NCBI RefSeq assembly: GCF_000499385.1
Contig: NW_013652353.1
Location: 1 to 64,000 of the forward strand
Length of the DNA stretch: 64,000 nucleotides
Direction: 5' to 3'
DNA from: Eimeria necatrix
Lineage: Eukaryota > Apicomplexa > Conoidasida > Eucoccidiorida > Eimeriidae
Positions 36,765 to 49,801 of the stretch are shown here, one piece after another. The position numbers were made by a program, and so were the translations under genes. The first letter of the stretch is position 1. The number at the start of each line of letters is the position of its first letter. The notes under the pieces were generated by a model that made no database searches, was not told where the DNA came from, and saw only the letters and a list, made by a program, of their open reading frames with translations.

Positions 36765-37777
36765 CTTTTGCTCGACACACTTACCGGGCATAGGCATTTT
36801 TGTAGTGGCGGCTGGATGGCCACCGGCTTGAGGATACAGACGACGGTAGCACCACAGTAGCCGCCGGCCTCTGACGCAGTTCACTCTCCGTGCAAGCAGA
36901 CGGAAACACATTGCCTGACTACCTGGGAGGATGGAGTGCTAAAGAAGAACGTCGCAAGCGTTCGATATCAACGGCAGAAAAAGCCGATTGGCTTGTATAT
37001 TCTAGGGAGGAGGGTCAGTGTGTACAAGGAAGATGATGATTCACACTTATAGATGTACTCTCATCTAGTTATCAGCACCGTAGATTCCAGCAGGCAGTGC
37101 AGTATCTGACCGGAATTATGAATATTTTAACCTCTAGGCCGCGTTGTGGGCGCAGCTTTGGGAGACGCAGATGCATGAATATGCAAGTATTCGCGTACAA
37201 AGTGAAACTTGGTGAACTGTGTCCAAAATCATAAATTTCCACCTAGTGAAGTGGCAACAGTTCAGAGAAATACCTCACTAGGCTGTTCCTCGCCGTCTCG
37301 AACCTACCAACTGAGAGCTCCAAACGGTGTATTCACATGCTGGGGAACTGCCAAACGTCACACGGTTACGCTACCATGCGTTGCCGTTGTAAGGCATGGG
37401 GTTAACTCGCCGAAGATAGCTACCTATGCAGTGCGAATTTGATTGCTCGAAGTCTCAGCGACTATAGCATGTGCACTTCCGTACAGATCAGTAGAACCAT
37501 CGGCCGGTATTCTGTAGTTCTCTACGTGGTAGTACAAAAGGGCCTACATAAAACTGCTTCTCATGTATTTTAACCCAGAGCAGACGTTTGGCAATTGACT
37601 TCATGGCACCACAGTTCTGTGCGAGCTGTGGTTTCCAGCTGTGGTTCAACGGTAATAGTCGTAGAAATCCAATTAGCATGCTTCAGTGGCAATTAAGGAA
37701 TCTAGCAGAAAGATACTGTTGCCGATCCAGCTCTCTGCGTAATTGCTGTTACTAACTGTGATTTAGCACCAACTCCC

Positions 37778-37857
37778 GGCTGGATGGCCGAGTGGTCTAA
37801 GGCGCTGCGTTCAGGCCGCAGTCCTCGCGGGCGTGGGTTCGAATCCCACTTCAGTCA
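37778..37857 (+). tRNA. tRNA-Leu (anticodon CAG), copy 2
   Basis: Identical over all 80 bases to the copy at 36,685. Flanks differ upstream, and a T-run follows within about 20 bases, fitting Pol III termination. Confidence 0.97.
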
Positions 37858-38395
37858 GTTTTAGGCAGCTTTTTTATGCTTCTGGAGCACCAAAGTTCCA
37901 CTTGGACAGCATGATAAAGCTGATGACGTTTAGCTCTCGATATATCGCGGTGACCGCGTGAGGGCCAGTAGTGCCCGTAGAAGCAACAGGGGAACTAAGG
38001 GCCATCTTGTGTCTTCCTTATTACTTTTTGTAGAAAAAAGTTGCCGCGATTTAGAACACACTCAGCTCGGGGAAGAAAAGGCGGGAAGGATTGCAAGGCT
38101 CGCTGGTTGGACTGGGTGAAGATCTGGGGCGCTGGGTTCGGTCTGCGAGCAGACTGCTTGCGCTGGTGTGAGTACTCAACGAAGTTCCTTGTGTCGATGT
38201 GTTTCGGCTTTCATTCACCGTGTCAAAGTCGATTATACAACTAAACTCCCGCCGCCAATTCTCCATGCATCAAAATATTCGAGAGGCAAGAATTGTGGGA
38301 GCCAACGCGTGAAAAATGAGGTGGATACCATTACAAAGAAGCACTGCATTGTTTGATGTAGACGGAAAGATCGACAAGTAATGGAGATGATTCTC

Positions 38396-38475
38396 GGCTG
38401 GATGGCCGAGTGGTCTAAGGCGCTGCGTTCAGGCCGCAGTCCTCGCGGGCGTGGGTTCGAATCCCACTTCAGTCA
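38396..38475 (+). tRNA. tRNA-Leu (anticodon CAG), copy 3
   Basis: Identical over all 80 bases to the other two copies. Its immediate flanks (TCTC before, CTTTTGC after) match copy 1 more closely than copy 2, which suggests copies 1 and 3 share a recent duplication. Confidence 0.97.
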
Positions 38476-39528
38476 CTTTTGCCACTTGAGGTTTTTATTT
38501 TCAAATAAACGCTGTCTATTCACCGTGTAACAGTTACAGGACGATGTTCTTTTTCCATATTCTGCCGACTTCAAATTTTGACCGTGCAGCGCTTCTTCGT
38601 CCTAGAGACTGATGCAACGACTACTGCAAAGTTAGCATGAAGTTCCTGAGATGGTGGCTTGACTGTGATCCTGCATTGCAGATCTTACGTCTGCAGTGAA
38701 ATCGTAGACAGTTTTAGGGAAAGATCGGGCGATGCACGTGCAGACTCAACCAAAGCAGATGAGAAGTGCATACTCCTCACTTGTTTTCCGTCTCACACTT
38801 GCTTTGGGACGAAACACCAGGATCCTCATCGTGCGCCTGAGGGAAGTGTGCTGCCTTATGTGCAGCATTCTTCCCCCAGCAGCTCTCGATTCGCAAAGAA
38901 AACAGAACGTGTATCTCTGCCGTTTGTGGCATCAAAGGACAAGCGAATCGGTGCCTCGCCGCATCGCATAATAGGTCCTCTCTAAAGAGAGGACAAAGGT
39001 ACCTTCCAGTAGCTGCTGCAGCTGGAACTTTCGATTAGAACGAGCCCCCAGGGTTACGGCATGATGGAGGTGACGAGCCTGGCTTAGCCGTGTGGCCCCC
39101 TAATACACCGGCAGCAGACGAGCTCTACTGCGTATGAAACCCGTGTAGATCCCCTCGGCTAGTGCCAGTGTCACGAAGCTCCGTATGGGGGCAGTTGTAT
39201 GGGCTAAAGGCAGCTCAGTCGGTGCGGTGTTTGAACGAGCAATACTTTCAACTCCGCAATGCAGCTGCCTATGCAACTTGAAGCAGCCTGTGGCTTTTGC
39301 AACTTTTACAGCCTTCATACGTAACGAAGTAGATTCCTTCGCTGTTTAAGGGTCTTTCTGGGCTTCATTTTTGGTTCTGAAAGTACTTAAGTAGAGAGGG
39401 ATAACCATGCATGAGCAATGCGAGGCCTCGCCCACTACAATTTGGCTAATTTTGGTGAGAACTAGCACGTTATGTGCGTCCAAAGCAATAGAAGACAAGT
39501 GTTTAATGCTAAAGAATCAGGGCTTGCG
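38476..39528. other. Intergenic
   Basis: No supported gene between the third tRNA and the 3' end of the next minus-strand gene. Short open frames on both strands show no family features. Confidence 0.5.
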
Positions 39529-42500
39529 TCACTTTAAGCGGCAGCCACTGCCCCAACCACAGCAAGCGAAAGACCACCCGGAAATCAAAGAGCTGTCTGC
39601 CCCATGAAGTTGAAAAGAACAAGGAAAAGTCGGTACCTTCCACATGCAATCTCGGGAAAAAAAGCGGTGTCAGTTAAAGGGCTTACTTACGCTCAGGGGG
39701 TTCCATCGCCATAGTCTCCTTGAGCTTCTTCAGGTCTGTCGCAGCTAGCACGGGGGGAACCCTGTCATACCAGCCACACCCAGCACCACCGATATCTGCT
39801 GTTAATTCGTTTTGGCTAGGCAACACAAAAGGCTTGAGTACACAAAAGCTAGTGTCTTCTCAAATTCAACTGCACAATAACATCCAACGACTACAAACGG
39901 CAGCAGTGCATTACTCCGTCGCAAGCCAATGTAGCAGAAAATATGCCTGTTTGCCTCACAGAGTCTCCTCGGGAAGCAGCCTCCCATCAGACCAGCTGGA
40001 TAACTGTTGCACATGCAGCTTTCCTTTCCACGGTGCATTCAGTGTCACTGTGTTCCTGGAGAGAAGTCAGAGACAGAACAAACAGAAGGCCAACAAGGCG
40101 AAAAAATTGCCTACAAAACGAAGTTCCTGTGGTCCACCTCGCAATACTGCCTACGCCAGCTCAACATAGTTTCGGCATTTCCCCCCTACATTAAGTAATT
40201 CCACCAATGCACCTAAGCCACTCGACAAAATTACTGCAGCCACACCAACTGCGGAGGGAACACAACGGAACACTCGGGTAAGTAGGGCGACTCACCTGAC
40301 AGGGGATAGTCCGAAGGCCGTGGGGCTTAAATAGTGAAACGAAATGTCAATGGGCTTTCTATGACGCCACATATTGGCCACTGGGGACTCACATAGCAGT
40401 CGCAGGCCGGGTAGCTCTCTAAGGTAATTTCCTGTTGCGGCTGCTGTGCTGCTAAGGCGAAGCCAGCTCCTCCGCGCCACCGCCCCTGGACGCGTCGCAA
40501 GAAATCGATTCACCGCATTCTGCTGAAAACGCTGCAGCAGACCAAGGCCTGCTTGGCGTTGCTGATGCAGCAAAAGCAATTGTTTTTCTTGCAGTGCCGA
40601 CGCCGAAAGTTCGCGAAGTGCCTTCAAGAGACGGCGGCGCTCTGCCGCAGCCACTCGCTTTGCAGCCCCCAATATCTCCCGAGCTGCTCCTAAGCCTTGC
40701 CATCCGTGCGTCGCACCCTCGTCGTCTAGGAGCAGCTTCCGCACTGCGTCAGGTCCCAGAGACTGATGGTAGTCTTGAACAAACTGCTGCATGCTATCGG
40801 CTGCCATACGAACAGCGTCAGAAACGCGGCTGAACGGTCGCAACAACCACAGAAGCCTATCACTCAGCGTGCACATCTAAATCCAGAAAACTCAAACAGT
40901 TACATCGCCACCTAAAACTCGAGGGACAGCACTGCATTTCAGATTTCTTGCCCCACTTCGTAAGCTCATATATGTTTTCGGGTTGCTTCTGCAGACCGCT
41001 TCTGTTGTTGAGCAATTGCTGTAGCTGTAATTCGAAGCGTCGCACTGCCAGCGAGCGAACGGCTTCCAGTTGCAGGCGGTGCAGTACTCGAAGCTCTGCA
41101 ACGCCAGCATCATAGCCAAGACCAGAGGGACAAAACAAAGCTTCGTGCATCCTAGAAGACATATGAGACGAAAGGCAGGCAGACAAGACGCTTCGCAGAG
41201 GCGCGAACGTGGCCAACAGTTCCATCATCCAGCCATGCCAAGCCCAAACAAATGCAGAAGCACCAGCTGTCCTTTCAAATTACCTTACCCTTCACTGCCT
41301 CCTCTGCTAGAGACTGCCGAGCCTCTGCAACGGAAGCTTCTGCCGCCTTTGTCATCTGCCCACGCGGTAAATTCCTTTTAACGCTTGAAGCGCAGCTTGC
41401 GTCGAAGTCCCGAAGCACCCGGTGCAACACAACAAACCCCTCTCGGGGCCCCTCAACCTGCGCCATTTCCGCCTTAAATCTGAACAAAAACAATCCAGCA
41501 AAAGACATCGATGCAAAGGGCGGTAGAATAGATGCAAATGATCATCGCTTTATCTACAGGCTTGCACTTACTTACTGGGTGCTGCAGATTGGCACAAATA
41601 CAGGCCACTATTCACATGCATCAATGTGCACGAACTTACATTTTTGCGTTTCCATATGCTTCCACTGTGTTGGTATACGCAAGTGTAAGTATGTAGGCAT
41701 ACGCATTTCACATGTTTCTGCGTATGAGTAGATGCTGAAGCATATGCACGGACCTGGCGAGGAACTTCCTTCTGAACATCTCAGCGTCGTAGGCGACTGC
41801 ATCGGTCTGGCTCAACGGTTCTTGAAGCTTCAATGCCCCACTTTGAGTACTTCCACTTGGCGTCGACAGCAGCAGTTTCGTGGCTTCAGGTGGAGCAAGG
41901 AGGGACCTACAGGCGGTGGCAACAGTGTCAAATAGGTGCAGCGCGCCGCCAGTGCGACCTCCGGTGCACTCATCAGCAGCAGCAAACTGCAGCTTCTGCT
42001 GTTGCAGTTCTGACTGGCCGGCGTGCTCTGCATCTTTTGCGCGATGCTCGGCCAGCAGAGAGGCCAGCACCTGCCGCACATCTTCTGTGCACTCTGTAAG
42101 AATTGCATCAGGACTGACAGAAGTGGAAGCTTCCCTCGTCTTCGGCTGATTAGGTCTCCGCACGAAGACAACGTGCACAGAAAACAGCTCTCTTAAGCCC
42201 GGCACGGACACACGGGCTGGCGCAGCTTCTTCCTCTTGGAGCTTTTGCTGCAAGTGCTGCGGGTGTCGCTCATCTCGTGCGTCGCCCGCACCAAGCTCGG
42301 CAGCCACCATTCCCCATTGTTTCTCCAGCAGGCGTAGTGCTGCGTGCGCTGCGTGGAGCCTTAAAGTGCTTGCTGTGGCTTCTCTTAAGGCAGCAGCCTG
42401 ACGGTTGCTGGAGGCCACTGGGGGCAGAGAAATAGGGTCCCTCAGCAGTAGCACCAGCGGCTTACTCCTGCTTACTGCTTCTGTGAGTTGCGACGGAGCT

Positions 42501-43372
42501 TGCTGGTGATGGTGCCTTTGCAGGTCCTGCTGCTGCAACATACGCAGCTGCATCTGCTGCTGCATCGCTAGAAAGAGTATAGGCAGGGGCTGCACCTGCG
42601 GAAGCAGCGACGCCGGACCATCTAGAGCCCCTAAGGGAAGTGGCAGCAGCAGCAAATCGCCGCATGCAACAGCAGCCCCTGCGAGCGCTGTCCTTTCCGT
42701 GGCCTCGTGGTCCGTTTGGCTGGCCCAGCCCCCTGTCACGGGAGGAATATGGAGCACTACAGGAGGTCCTTTTACTGCTGCTGCTGCTGCTGTCGCTGCA
42801 TTTGCAGCATTGTCGCCGGCGGCGCTGTGCGCAGGCGCAGCAACTCCCTGCGCCTTGGAATCTCTCAGAACCCTCGGGCGGTGCCAGAAAGAAAAAACAC
42901 TAACGGACTGATCCTCAACTGCTGTTCCTTTGGCAGCTGCGAGCCCTGTTGCTGTTGTCGCTGCCTTATCTGTCGCGCTGCCCTTCGCGCGGACGTCCTC
43001 GCTAACAGGACTTAAGAGACTTGTGGGGTCGAGCTCTTCTCTGTCGCTGTTGAAAAGAACATAGCAGGGGCTAGAGCTATTCGGTGCATGTCCTTTTTCC
43101 AGGCCACTGGTCACAGTGACATGACTCAGAGGACCCTTCGAGAGCGACAGCCTCATCACGGGAGGACAAGGCTGCAGTGCAGAAGTCGTGGAGGGCCTTT
43201 GTGGATTTGCAGCGCGAGCCTCAGCAGCAATACAGTGGCAATGCAGAAAGGACACGGCACCCAGTAACATAATAAGGCACACAGGAGAAAGCTGCAGCTG
43301 GTGCAGCAATGAAATCCGCGATACTTTCCCTCTGTCTGACTGCCCAGAGTTGCCGGGGTCAGGCTTCTTCAT
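39529..43372 (-). CDS. Large membrane-anchored or secretory protein, unknown
   Basis: Six phase-compatible exons: 43372-41754, 41479-41289, 41095-40957, 40862-40393, 39795-39691 and 39596-39529 (the last is weak), about 863 residues. The ATG at 43372 (MKKPDPG) puts a hydrophobic segment, SPVCLIMLLGAVSFL, near the N-terminus, as in a signal peptide or anchor. The frame also stays open up to 43579. The first half has hydrophobic strand-like blocks (PPVVLHIPPVTGGW, CGDLLLLPLPLG, KPLVLLLRDP, VHVVFVRRP) and the second half is long, charged and helical. That order faintly recalls large dynamin-like GTPases such as Sey1, but I see no P-loop, so I do not assign the family. Confidence 0.65.
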
Positions 43373-43579
43373 GGCTTTGCGCCCACCTGAGGTCCCTGCC
43401 TCGCGCTTTGTGTGACGGCGCATAGAAGGCCCTTGGAAACGTTGGGAGTAGCATGGTCGTGCATCGGAGGGCCAGCAACAGTGGCGCGCCTGCCGGTGCC
43501 TGCTCATGTCCTCCCAGTGGGGGCCCTCGATGTTTCGGTATGCAGGCTTGGTAAGCTGTTTAAAGGAACCCAAAGACAA

Positions 43580-44529
43580 ACATGGATTTTCTTAATATCC
43601 ACGGGAAATTCGTACGATCTTTGAATTCAGGCTTGTAAAGTGAGGTGTGAAACTGGACGCATCTTGCTGCGATCAAGTACTCCACAGGGCCGCTGGACAC
43701 TCTCGGCGAGACACTGGCGAGCTAGTCAGACCTTATCAAAGCAACAGTAAGAATTCCAAAGATGGAGAAAGACATGACGTTGTACGCTAGGACTATGGCT
43801 GAGACGAGCGAGTGTGGGGCCGCGAGGCTTCTGCCGCCGCTGCGGATTTCTTGCAAAAAAAGGAGGCAGGCAAGAGAAATTGATTGTATATGCTCGCTTG
43901 CTCTCATATATAGATATGATAAATCGGCGGTAACTAGAGATGCAAAATGCAGATACGGTTGCCCAGGTGCTGCCGACTCGCCAGGCCTCAACTCAGCATA
44001 CCACGCCTTTGCAGGAGGCCGCAACCGGGGCTGCTTTACTGTAAATGTTTAACGCGGGGCTTTTTACTTAACAGAACAGTAACCCTACGCTAACAACTCT
44101 TCAACGAAGCAGTATAGAGAGGGGAAACAGTCCAGCCTAGCACTGCTAGTCAACACCAGCCATGCCTGGCCGTCCCCTATACTGCTAGAGCAGCTGTGAA
44201 ATTCTTGGGAGATTTTCTTGGAATAGGAGCAAGTGATGTGCATGCAGATGCTTGTTTTACACTCTAACGCCGGGAGAAGTTGGCGCTCTCACATACAACG
44301 GCGCGGGAATGCAGTTGTGCATACGACCGCCTACACCGCAGCCAAGTTTATTCCTCCGCTTTACACACAGGAAAGTGTCAAACCATTCTGTCGAGTGGAG
44401 ACAAGAAAGACGACAACTAAAAATGAGGGTTCGCTACGTCCGTCGGGCAAGGTCCCATAGGCCCCTCAATGGTTTTGACGAAGCAAAACAAGCAAATAAT
44501 GGGGCGCCGGAACCACCTGTACTGCAACG
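43580..44529. other. Intergenic
   Basis: Lies between two minus-strand genes. No supported gene. An open minus frame at 43722-44024 lacks recognisable features. Confidence 0.5.
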
Positions 44530-46597
44530 CTACCGGGATTCCCCCTCATCACTGCTGGAGGAACCGTAGTCTCCCAAGAGGGCTGAGCAGTCCCCTGAGG
44601 GTTGTGGCTGTTGCTTTCTTACAACTAGTAGCTTTGGCGCAGCCACGCAAACACCCAGACCGAAATTCAAGGTGTTTCCCTTAGATGAAGCCGTAGTAGG
44701 CTCCCTGAATGTGGAACTTGCGGGTCTGGAAGAACCTCCTGTGTCCGCCGCGCTGTCATCCCCGTGTATCGCGGAACCAGGGTCTCCCGGTTTGCGACAG
44801 ATGAAAGTAGAGGAGCCCTCTGTATTCGCCTCGCTGCTACCCGCGTGCGATACGCTCGTGCTGGTGCTGGAGCTGCTGATACTTACTCTTCTCTCCCGAG
44901 AGCTGCTGCTGCTGCTGCTACTGTTGCCGCTAGTTGCAGAATCGTTGCCCTTGATGCTGCTGCTGGTGTCGATGCTTCCAGAAGGTCCTCCGTTGCTGTG
45001 AGCGTCGCCATCGTTTGCAGCAGACGAATCAGCGGGTTGATGGTCTGTGCCTTCACTAATTTCCTCCTCGACCGATTCTGCAGGATAAAACAAGAAAAAC
45101 AGAGGAACACGCCAATACAAAAACATCAAAGATCCAGAACATGCAAAAGTGGAGAAGCAGGACGTGAAGTAAGGGGAAATGCGCCACAAGCCATAAAGAA
45201 CAAACGACGGCGCAAAGCCAATAATATGCGTTGAGAAACAACACGTATCAACACATATTTTTATGTACACATACAACTAATGCTGAACGGAAGGGGGAGG
45301 AGCCTTACCGGGGTCAGAGTCCAGTTCTCTGGCTGCCCTGAAGAACTTGAGTTCGTCTTTTTCCATTTCCGTCCACTCCTGTGCAAGATTCCCCTCCATG
45401 TCTTCATCTTTTATTCTACGCTGCCTTAAGAAATCGAGCGCCGCATCTGAGGCTGCTGTCCTGTCAAGCAGGCGGCGGTTCAGGCGCCGCAGCTCCGCCA
45501 GCTGCTCTAAGGCCAGAACCTCCTGTTGCAGCCCCTGACGCGACGCCTCCACTTGGCAAATTTTGTCCATTGCAATTTTCTCCTCCTACGAACGCGCATG
45601 AAACAAAATGTAGTGAAATAAAACATAAGTAAGGATATGGGCGGCTGCATAACCGCATGGCTTGCTCCAGGAACACAAAGGGATCTGTGTGGACGTCAAA
45701 GCAAAAATATACTATAGGGTTTCACTAGACGGAACTCCTGAGAGGTCGAATTTAAGAGCGTACTTCCTCTTTCTGCATGCGCTCAGCAGCTAGCGCCTGG
45801 TCGCGCAGAGGATCGCACATGCGGGTGCCTCCCCACTCCAGCACATAATCACAATTCTGCGGGTCTGTGGGCCACACAACATTAGAAAATACAGAAGCAT
45901 CCATTAGAAGACAGAGAAGCTGGTGAGCAATGCAGTTATTGGTATAAATGCTTGCACGCAGATTGATAATTGGCCGATAATAAACGGACGTATACTGTGG
46001 GTTTATTAGTGTGGACAAGTTTTCAGCGCGGCGCTCCAACAGTGGCTCTATTATCTTGGAGTGTGAAGAAACACCTGTCTTGAAGCAAATTTCTCCTCGG
46101 CAGTGTGGACAACGTCCGTAAAAGCGCCACTTGATGATCCCCAAGTAGTCTTCGCCCTGAACCCCGAAAGAGAGGTATACAACAGAACATAAGTACCAGG
46201 CCAGAAAAGCCTAGATGGGGGTAAAGTGCACAAAGTATCCGGTTGCAGGACGTTCTTCTGACTAGAGTGTTCGTAGTTGCCGACTCACAAGAGGTCGGAA
46301 CCTGCAGGTTCATAGGAAATCACGCGCTGAGCTCACCTCCACTTTCTCTACTCTGGAGTTAAATTTGGTCCCAACATAAATAAATTCGCTGCAGGTGCCG
46401 CATTTGAGGGTGAATGGATACATCATGCGGACGTTCATGACTTTGTTTTTGTGTCTTTTCTGCGGAAGATCGTAAACATCCCCTCGACGTCGTTTCAGCT
46501 GCTGCTGTTGTATTCGAAGTACCTTCTTCTTCGCCTGTAATTTGTCAAAATCAAAATCAGGGGGGTAGTACTTCACGAGCACTTTGCGGTCCGCCAT
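44530..46597 (-). CDS. YJU2: Pre-mRNA splicing factor YJU2/CWC16 (CCDC94 family)
   Basis: Five exons with closed phases: 46597-46337, 46156-46075, 45864-45764, 45585-45309 and 45077-44530, giving 422 residues. The start MADRKVLVKYYPPDFDFDKL is the family hallmark. A zinc-binding pair of CxxC motifs follows (LKCGTCSEFIY, then GRCPHCRGEICFKT), then NCDYVLEWGGTRM. The middle is a charged coiled coil (MDKICQVEASRQGLQQEVLA). The Ser/Asp-rich tail ends ALLGDYGSSSSDEGES, similar to tails in this family. The protein joins the spliceosome around the first catalytic step and helps branching in yeast; that role is taken from the family. A polySer tract in the tail replaces the long Gln/Ala tracts seen in the repeat-rich part of the window. 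Confidence 0.95.
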
Positions 46598-47374
46598 CTT
46601 GTTGACGCAGGTACAGGAATTCTGTAGGGACTAACTTCACAATTGCTAGATTCCACCCTCTTCAGACAATGGCAACTTTATTTAAACGCCTTTATTGTCC
46701 TGTTTAGGATACATCAGGCACGCAGCTCATGAGGAAGCTCTCCACCGTGGCGCCGCTGGATGCTATGGCAGCCGATGGAGGAAGCAAACGAAAAATAATC
46801 GGCGAGAAAACAAGTTGTTCAAAGCCTGTCTAGCCCAATCACTAAAACGCCATTAAAAAAGCCATTGCTAACTTTCAATGGGTTTCGAAGTACTCCATGC
46901 TTCGTGCCGTAGTTTGCCGCCGCATGCAAATTCGAGTACAATGCATGACCGCTGCGGCTCAAGAAATCGACGAGCATATGGCACATTTTTCTTCACAATT
47001 TTGCAGTTGAATTTTACCTAATGGATTTAAATGACTTCAACTTTACCGCCCAGACACTCATTTGGTTCGCTGTCTCCTGCGCGAGGCTCCGGTCGAAGAC
47101 GTTGAATTGACTCCAATGTCCAGAATACGGAAACGCAGCCTCGTCTACCCAGTGATTGCAGAGTCCTCTGTGGATCAGGGCATTCATCATCGCCGTGCTT
47201 TGACGCCACAGCCACAGCGTGACGAAAAGTTATGGGGGCTATTCACTTCCCATCCGCCATTCTGAAGAATCTAATTTGATCCGTTCGTGGCTTTCCCCTC
47301 CCTGTAGCGTGCCCAAGCTACATAGTATATGGCGTATGCTTTTAGGACTGGATAGGACGTAAACACACGCTTAT
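46598..47374. other. Intergenic between YJU2 and uL11m (divergent)
   Basis: The two genes point away from each other, so this 777-base gap should hold both promoters. No further gene seen. Confidence 0.5.
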
Positions 47375-48642
47375 ATGAAGATGAGCAACCTAGGGAGGTT
47401 CCGCCTCATCGTGCCCGCGGCGAATGCAAAGCCCTCTCCGTCAATAGGGCAGACCTTGGGACCCCTGGGTAAGTTTAGTTTGCTATTCCAAGATCTTATT
47501 TGCATGACTGTGTGGTTTAAGGCTGATGCTGTATGGTAGACTGCCGGGCAAGTAACGAGTTGATATCCTCTTCAACCGTATGGAGCCTCGTGTCCAGCTA
47601 TGATGAACTACTTGTGGCAATGTACTGCGATGATTCCTTGATGTATTGCTTATTCAGGCATCAACATGATGGCATTTTGCAAAGAATTTAATGCGCGAAC
47701 CGCAAAAATACGGCCGGACGTTCCTGTACAGGTCACAATTGTGCCGAATGCAGACAGGTGACTGAGTAGCAATCCACGGCTCATAAACGGCCTTCCAAGC
47801 GGTTCAAACAGTTTTTTCGCAGCATTTTCCGTCTTAATTTACAAGTTCAGCGCGAGGCTACCTGCATTTGCGGTGTTTTCTCTCAGGACATTCAAGTTCA
47901 GTCTGCGCACGCCAAGCAGCACTTGGTTCCTTCTCAGGGCGGCGAGGTGCCCCATGGGCAGTGAACAGGCAGGAAAGGAAGTAATCGGCAACGTAACACT
48001 TAAAGAGGCGAGGCTCTAATGCGTCTCTATCTGTTCGTTTGCTTCCGCTACTGGAGTTTGCCGTTCACTTTTTCTACTGCGAGCTCTGGACTGCTACAGC
48101 GTATAGCTGCTCGCTTCGTGTATGGATGGATGAGCTATGATTCAAGTGAACAACACAATTGCAGTGAGCACAGTTGTACAGTCAAATGGTAGAATCTGCT
48201 TCAGGGTGCATGTGCTTGTCATTTGTTGTCTAGTTTCTCCCAATCAGTCTTTGCTCTCTGCATGCAGATATATCACATTGCAAAGTGCAAAAGCATGGAC
48301 TGGCCTTTAATTGGGTTTTCCCTCCAGGGAATTTGCCGCTCCTTGATTGGCTCTGCCAGAGCTATGGGCATTCGGGTGGGTTGCGGGGTTCAGCAAGGAA
48401 ATTCGCCTCCTGTGGATGCGTGCGATTCAACTAAGCAACGCGATTGTGGTAAATGAAATATAAATAAACGAATTTAGCGTCACTTTGCAGTCTGTCGCAG
48501 AACCTGTCATTTGCAGGTAACTCCGGAGCTCCTACCCGCTTTTAGTAAGCGCGATTACACGCCAGTCGAAAATCTCGAACAAATGAGAAAGGATCTACGA
48601 CAGAAACGCAAAGCGGCACGACGGGCGAATGCCAAGGCATAA
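47375..48642 (+). CDS. MRPL11: Mitochondrial ribosomal protein uL11m
   Basis: Five exons in one frame: 47375-47468, 47658-47757, 47887-48007, 48268-48375 and 48517-48642, giving 182 residues. Family landmarks in order: RLIVPAANAKPSPSIGQTLG, then INMMAFCKEFNART, then TFKFSLRTPSSTWFLL, VIGNVTLKE joined to IYHIAKCKS, and GSARAMGIR near the end. uL11 binds the GTPase-associated region of the large rRNA. Cytosolic L11-type proteins look different, and an apicoplast L11 would be organelle-encoded, so a mitochondrial role is the best inference. The N-terminus is short, with no long targeting peptide. The third intron seems to start with GC (GAG|GCGAGG), because the homologous sequence runs up to that point and no GT donor preserves it. 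A second ATG six bases downstream is also possible. Confidence 0.93.
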
Positions 48643-49801
48643 ACAAGTGCAAAACTCAGCGGCCGTTCGAAAGGAATGTGCAGAAACATATATACATGGA
48701 GGAGCCCAACAGAGTGGCGAAGAGACAGCCTTCAAAACAAAATGTGCCACGGGGCATTTTCTAGACCTTATGAGGAAGGATGTGGCGAATGATGATACCG
48801 TATATTGTGGGGTTGCTAGCCGTAGACTTATAGTGGAAAAATCAATGTGTGATGAATAACCTTGAGGTTAGTGACAAAACTTGCTCGCCGTTCAAGTCGT
48901 GGAGAGACCTGCTGGGGGGTGTCTCCAGGGCCAGTTTGATGTGACACTCATCGTCGACTTCTGGTCGAAATTGCGCAACAAAACGCAACAAGGTTGCAAG
49001 CGTTCGCAGTTACGTAGGCACTTGATTAAAGTATGCATACGAAATCTGGTCTACGGACAACCCTACCTACGGAGAGGAGTGGAGGCATTCGGCGGCAAAC
49101 GAGCAGCTCCTGCTGCTCTCCCCACCGCTTGCTCCCATATAGCATCAGCTGTTTGACTTTACTATAATTATGAGAATTCAGCGCTTAACTACTTTGAAAT
49201 GGCACTCGGGACTCGCTTCGTCTAAAGGTGACGCGGCATGCAGAAACGGTGCAAAGGCGCCCTAGCTGGGATTATCGTCCGCCGAAGTTCGCTTTGCAGT
49301 GCTATTTATCGCAAATAAAACCATGATAAATGAAATTAAAATATAAGTAGACCGGAGTAGATAGAGGCCGCCTGTGGAGAAAGCAAACGAACGGTGTCCT
49401 ATGGCTTGAGTAGAATCGATCCCTGCCAACCAACCACGCTTTTGTTGGGGCTGCCACCTCTAGGTCTTGCGTTCTTTCTTCATATTGCTTAGTAAGTCAT
49501 TCGGTTGTAATCAACTTCTCAACTCTGCATCCCAGGAGAGGAGAAAGCATCTCCTCGCTGTTTTCCTTGATACTGGGCAGTAGAGCAGAGCACATATATC
49601 AGAGAAAGCTGGAGGACATTCTACGCATTGTATCAGCGTAAACTTAAATTCCAAGCCTGCACAGCGTTCGGGTTTGGGAGCGGCAGCTCATTGTTTCTGT
49701 CCTTCACTGCACATAGTGCAGTGCAAACGTTGCCGAATTCCTTCTTCCATAGATTTGGATGAGGAGCTTTTTCTTAGATACGTAGTTTTCCTTTCACGTA
49801 G
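48643..49801. other. Intergenic
   Basis: No supported gene. Likely holds the 3' flank of uL11m and the promoter of the next gene. Confidence 0.5.

Noticed and set aside
36685..38475. Three repeats with unique spacers, CRISPR-like at first sight
   Set aside because: Each repeat folds as a full tRNA-Leu and spacers are about 500-1,000 bases; the DNA is eukaryotic.
41267..41288. A possible 22-base micro-intron in the membrane-anchored gene
   Set aside because: GTAAGG...ACAG would fit, but a 194-base intron ending at a better acceptor (TTGCAG before 41095) also keeps the frame and is more usual for coccidia.
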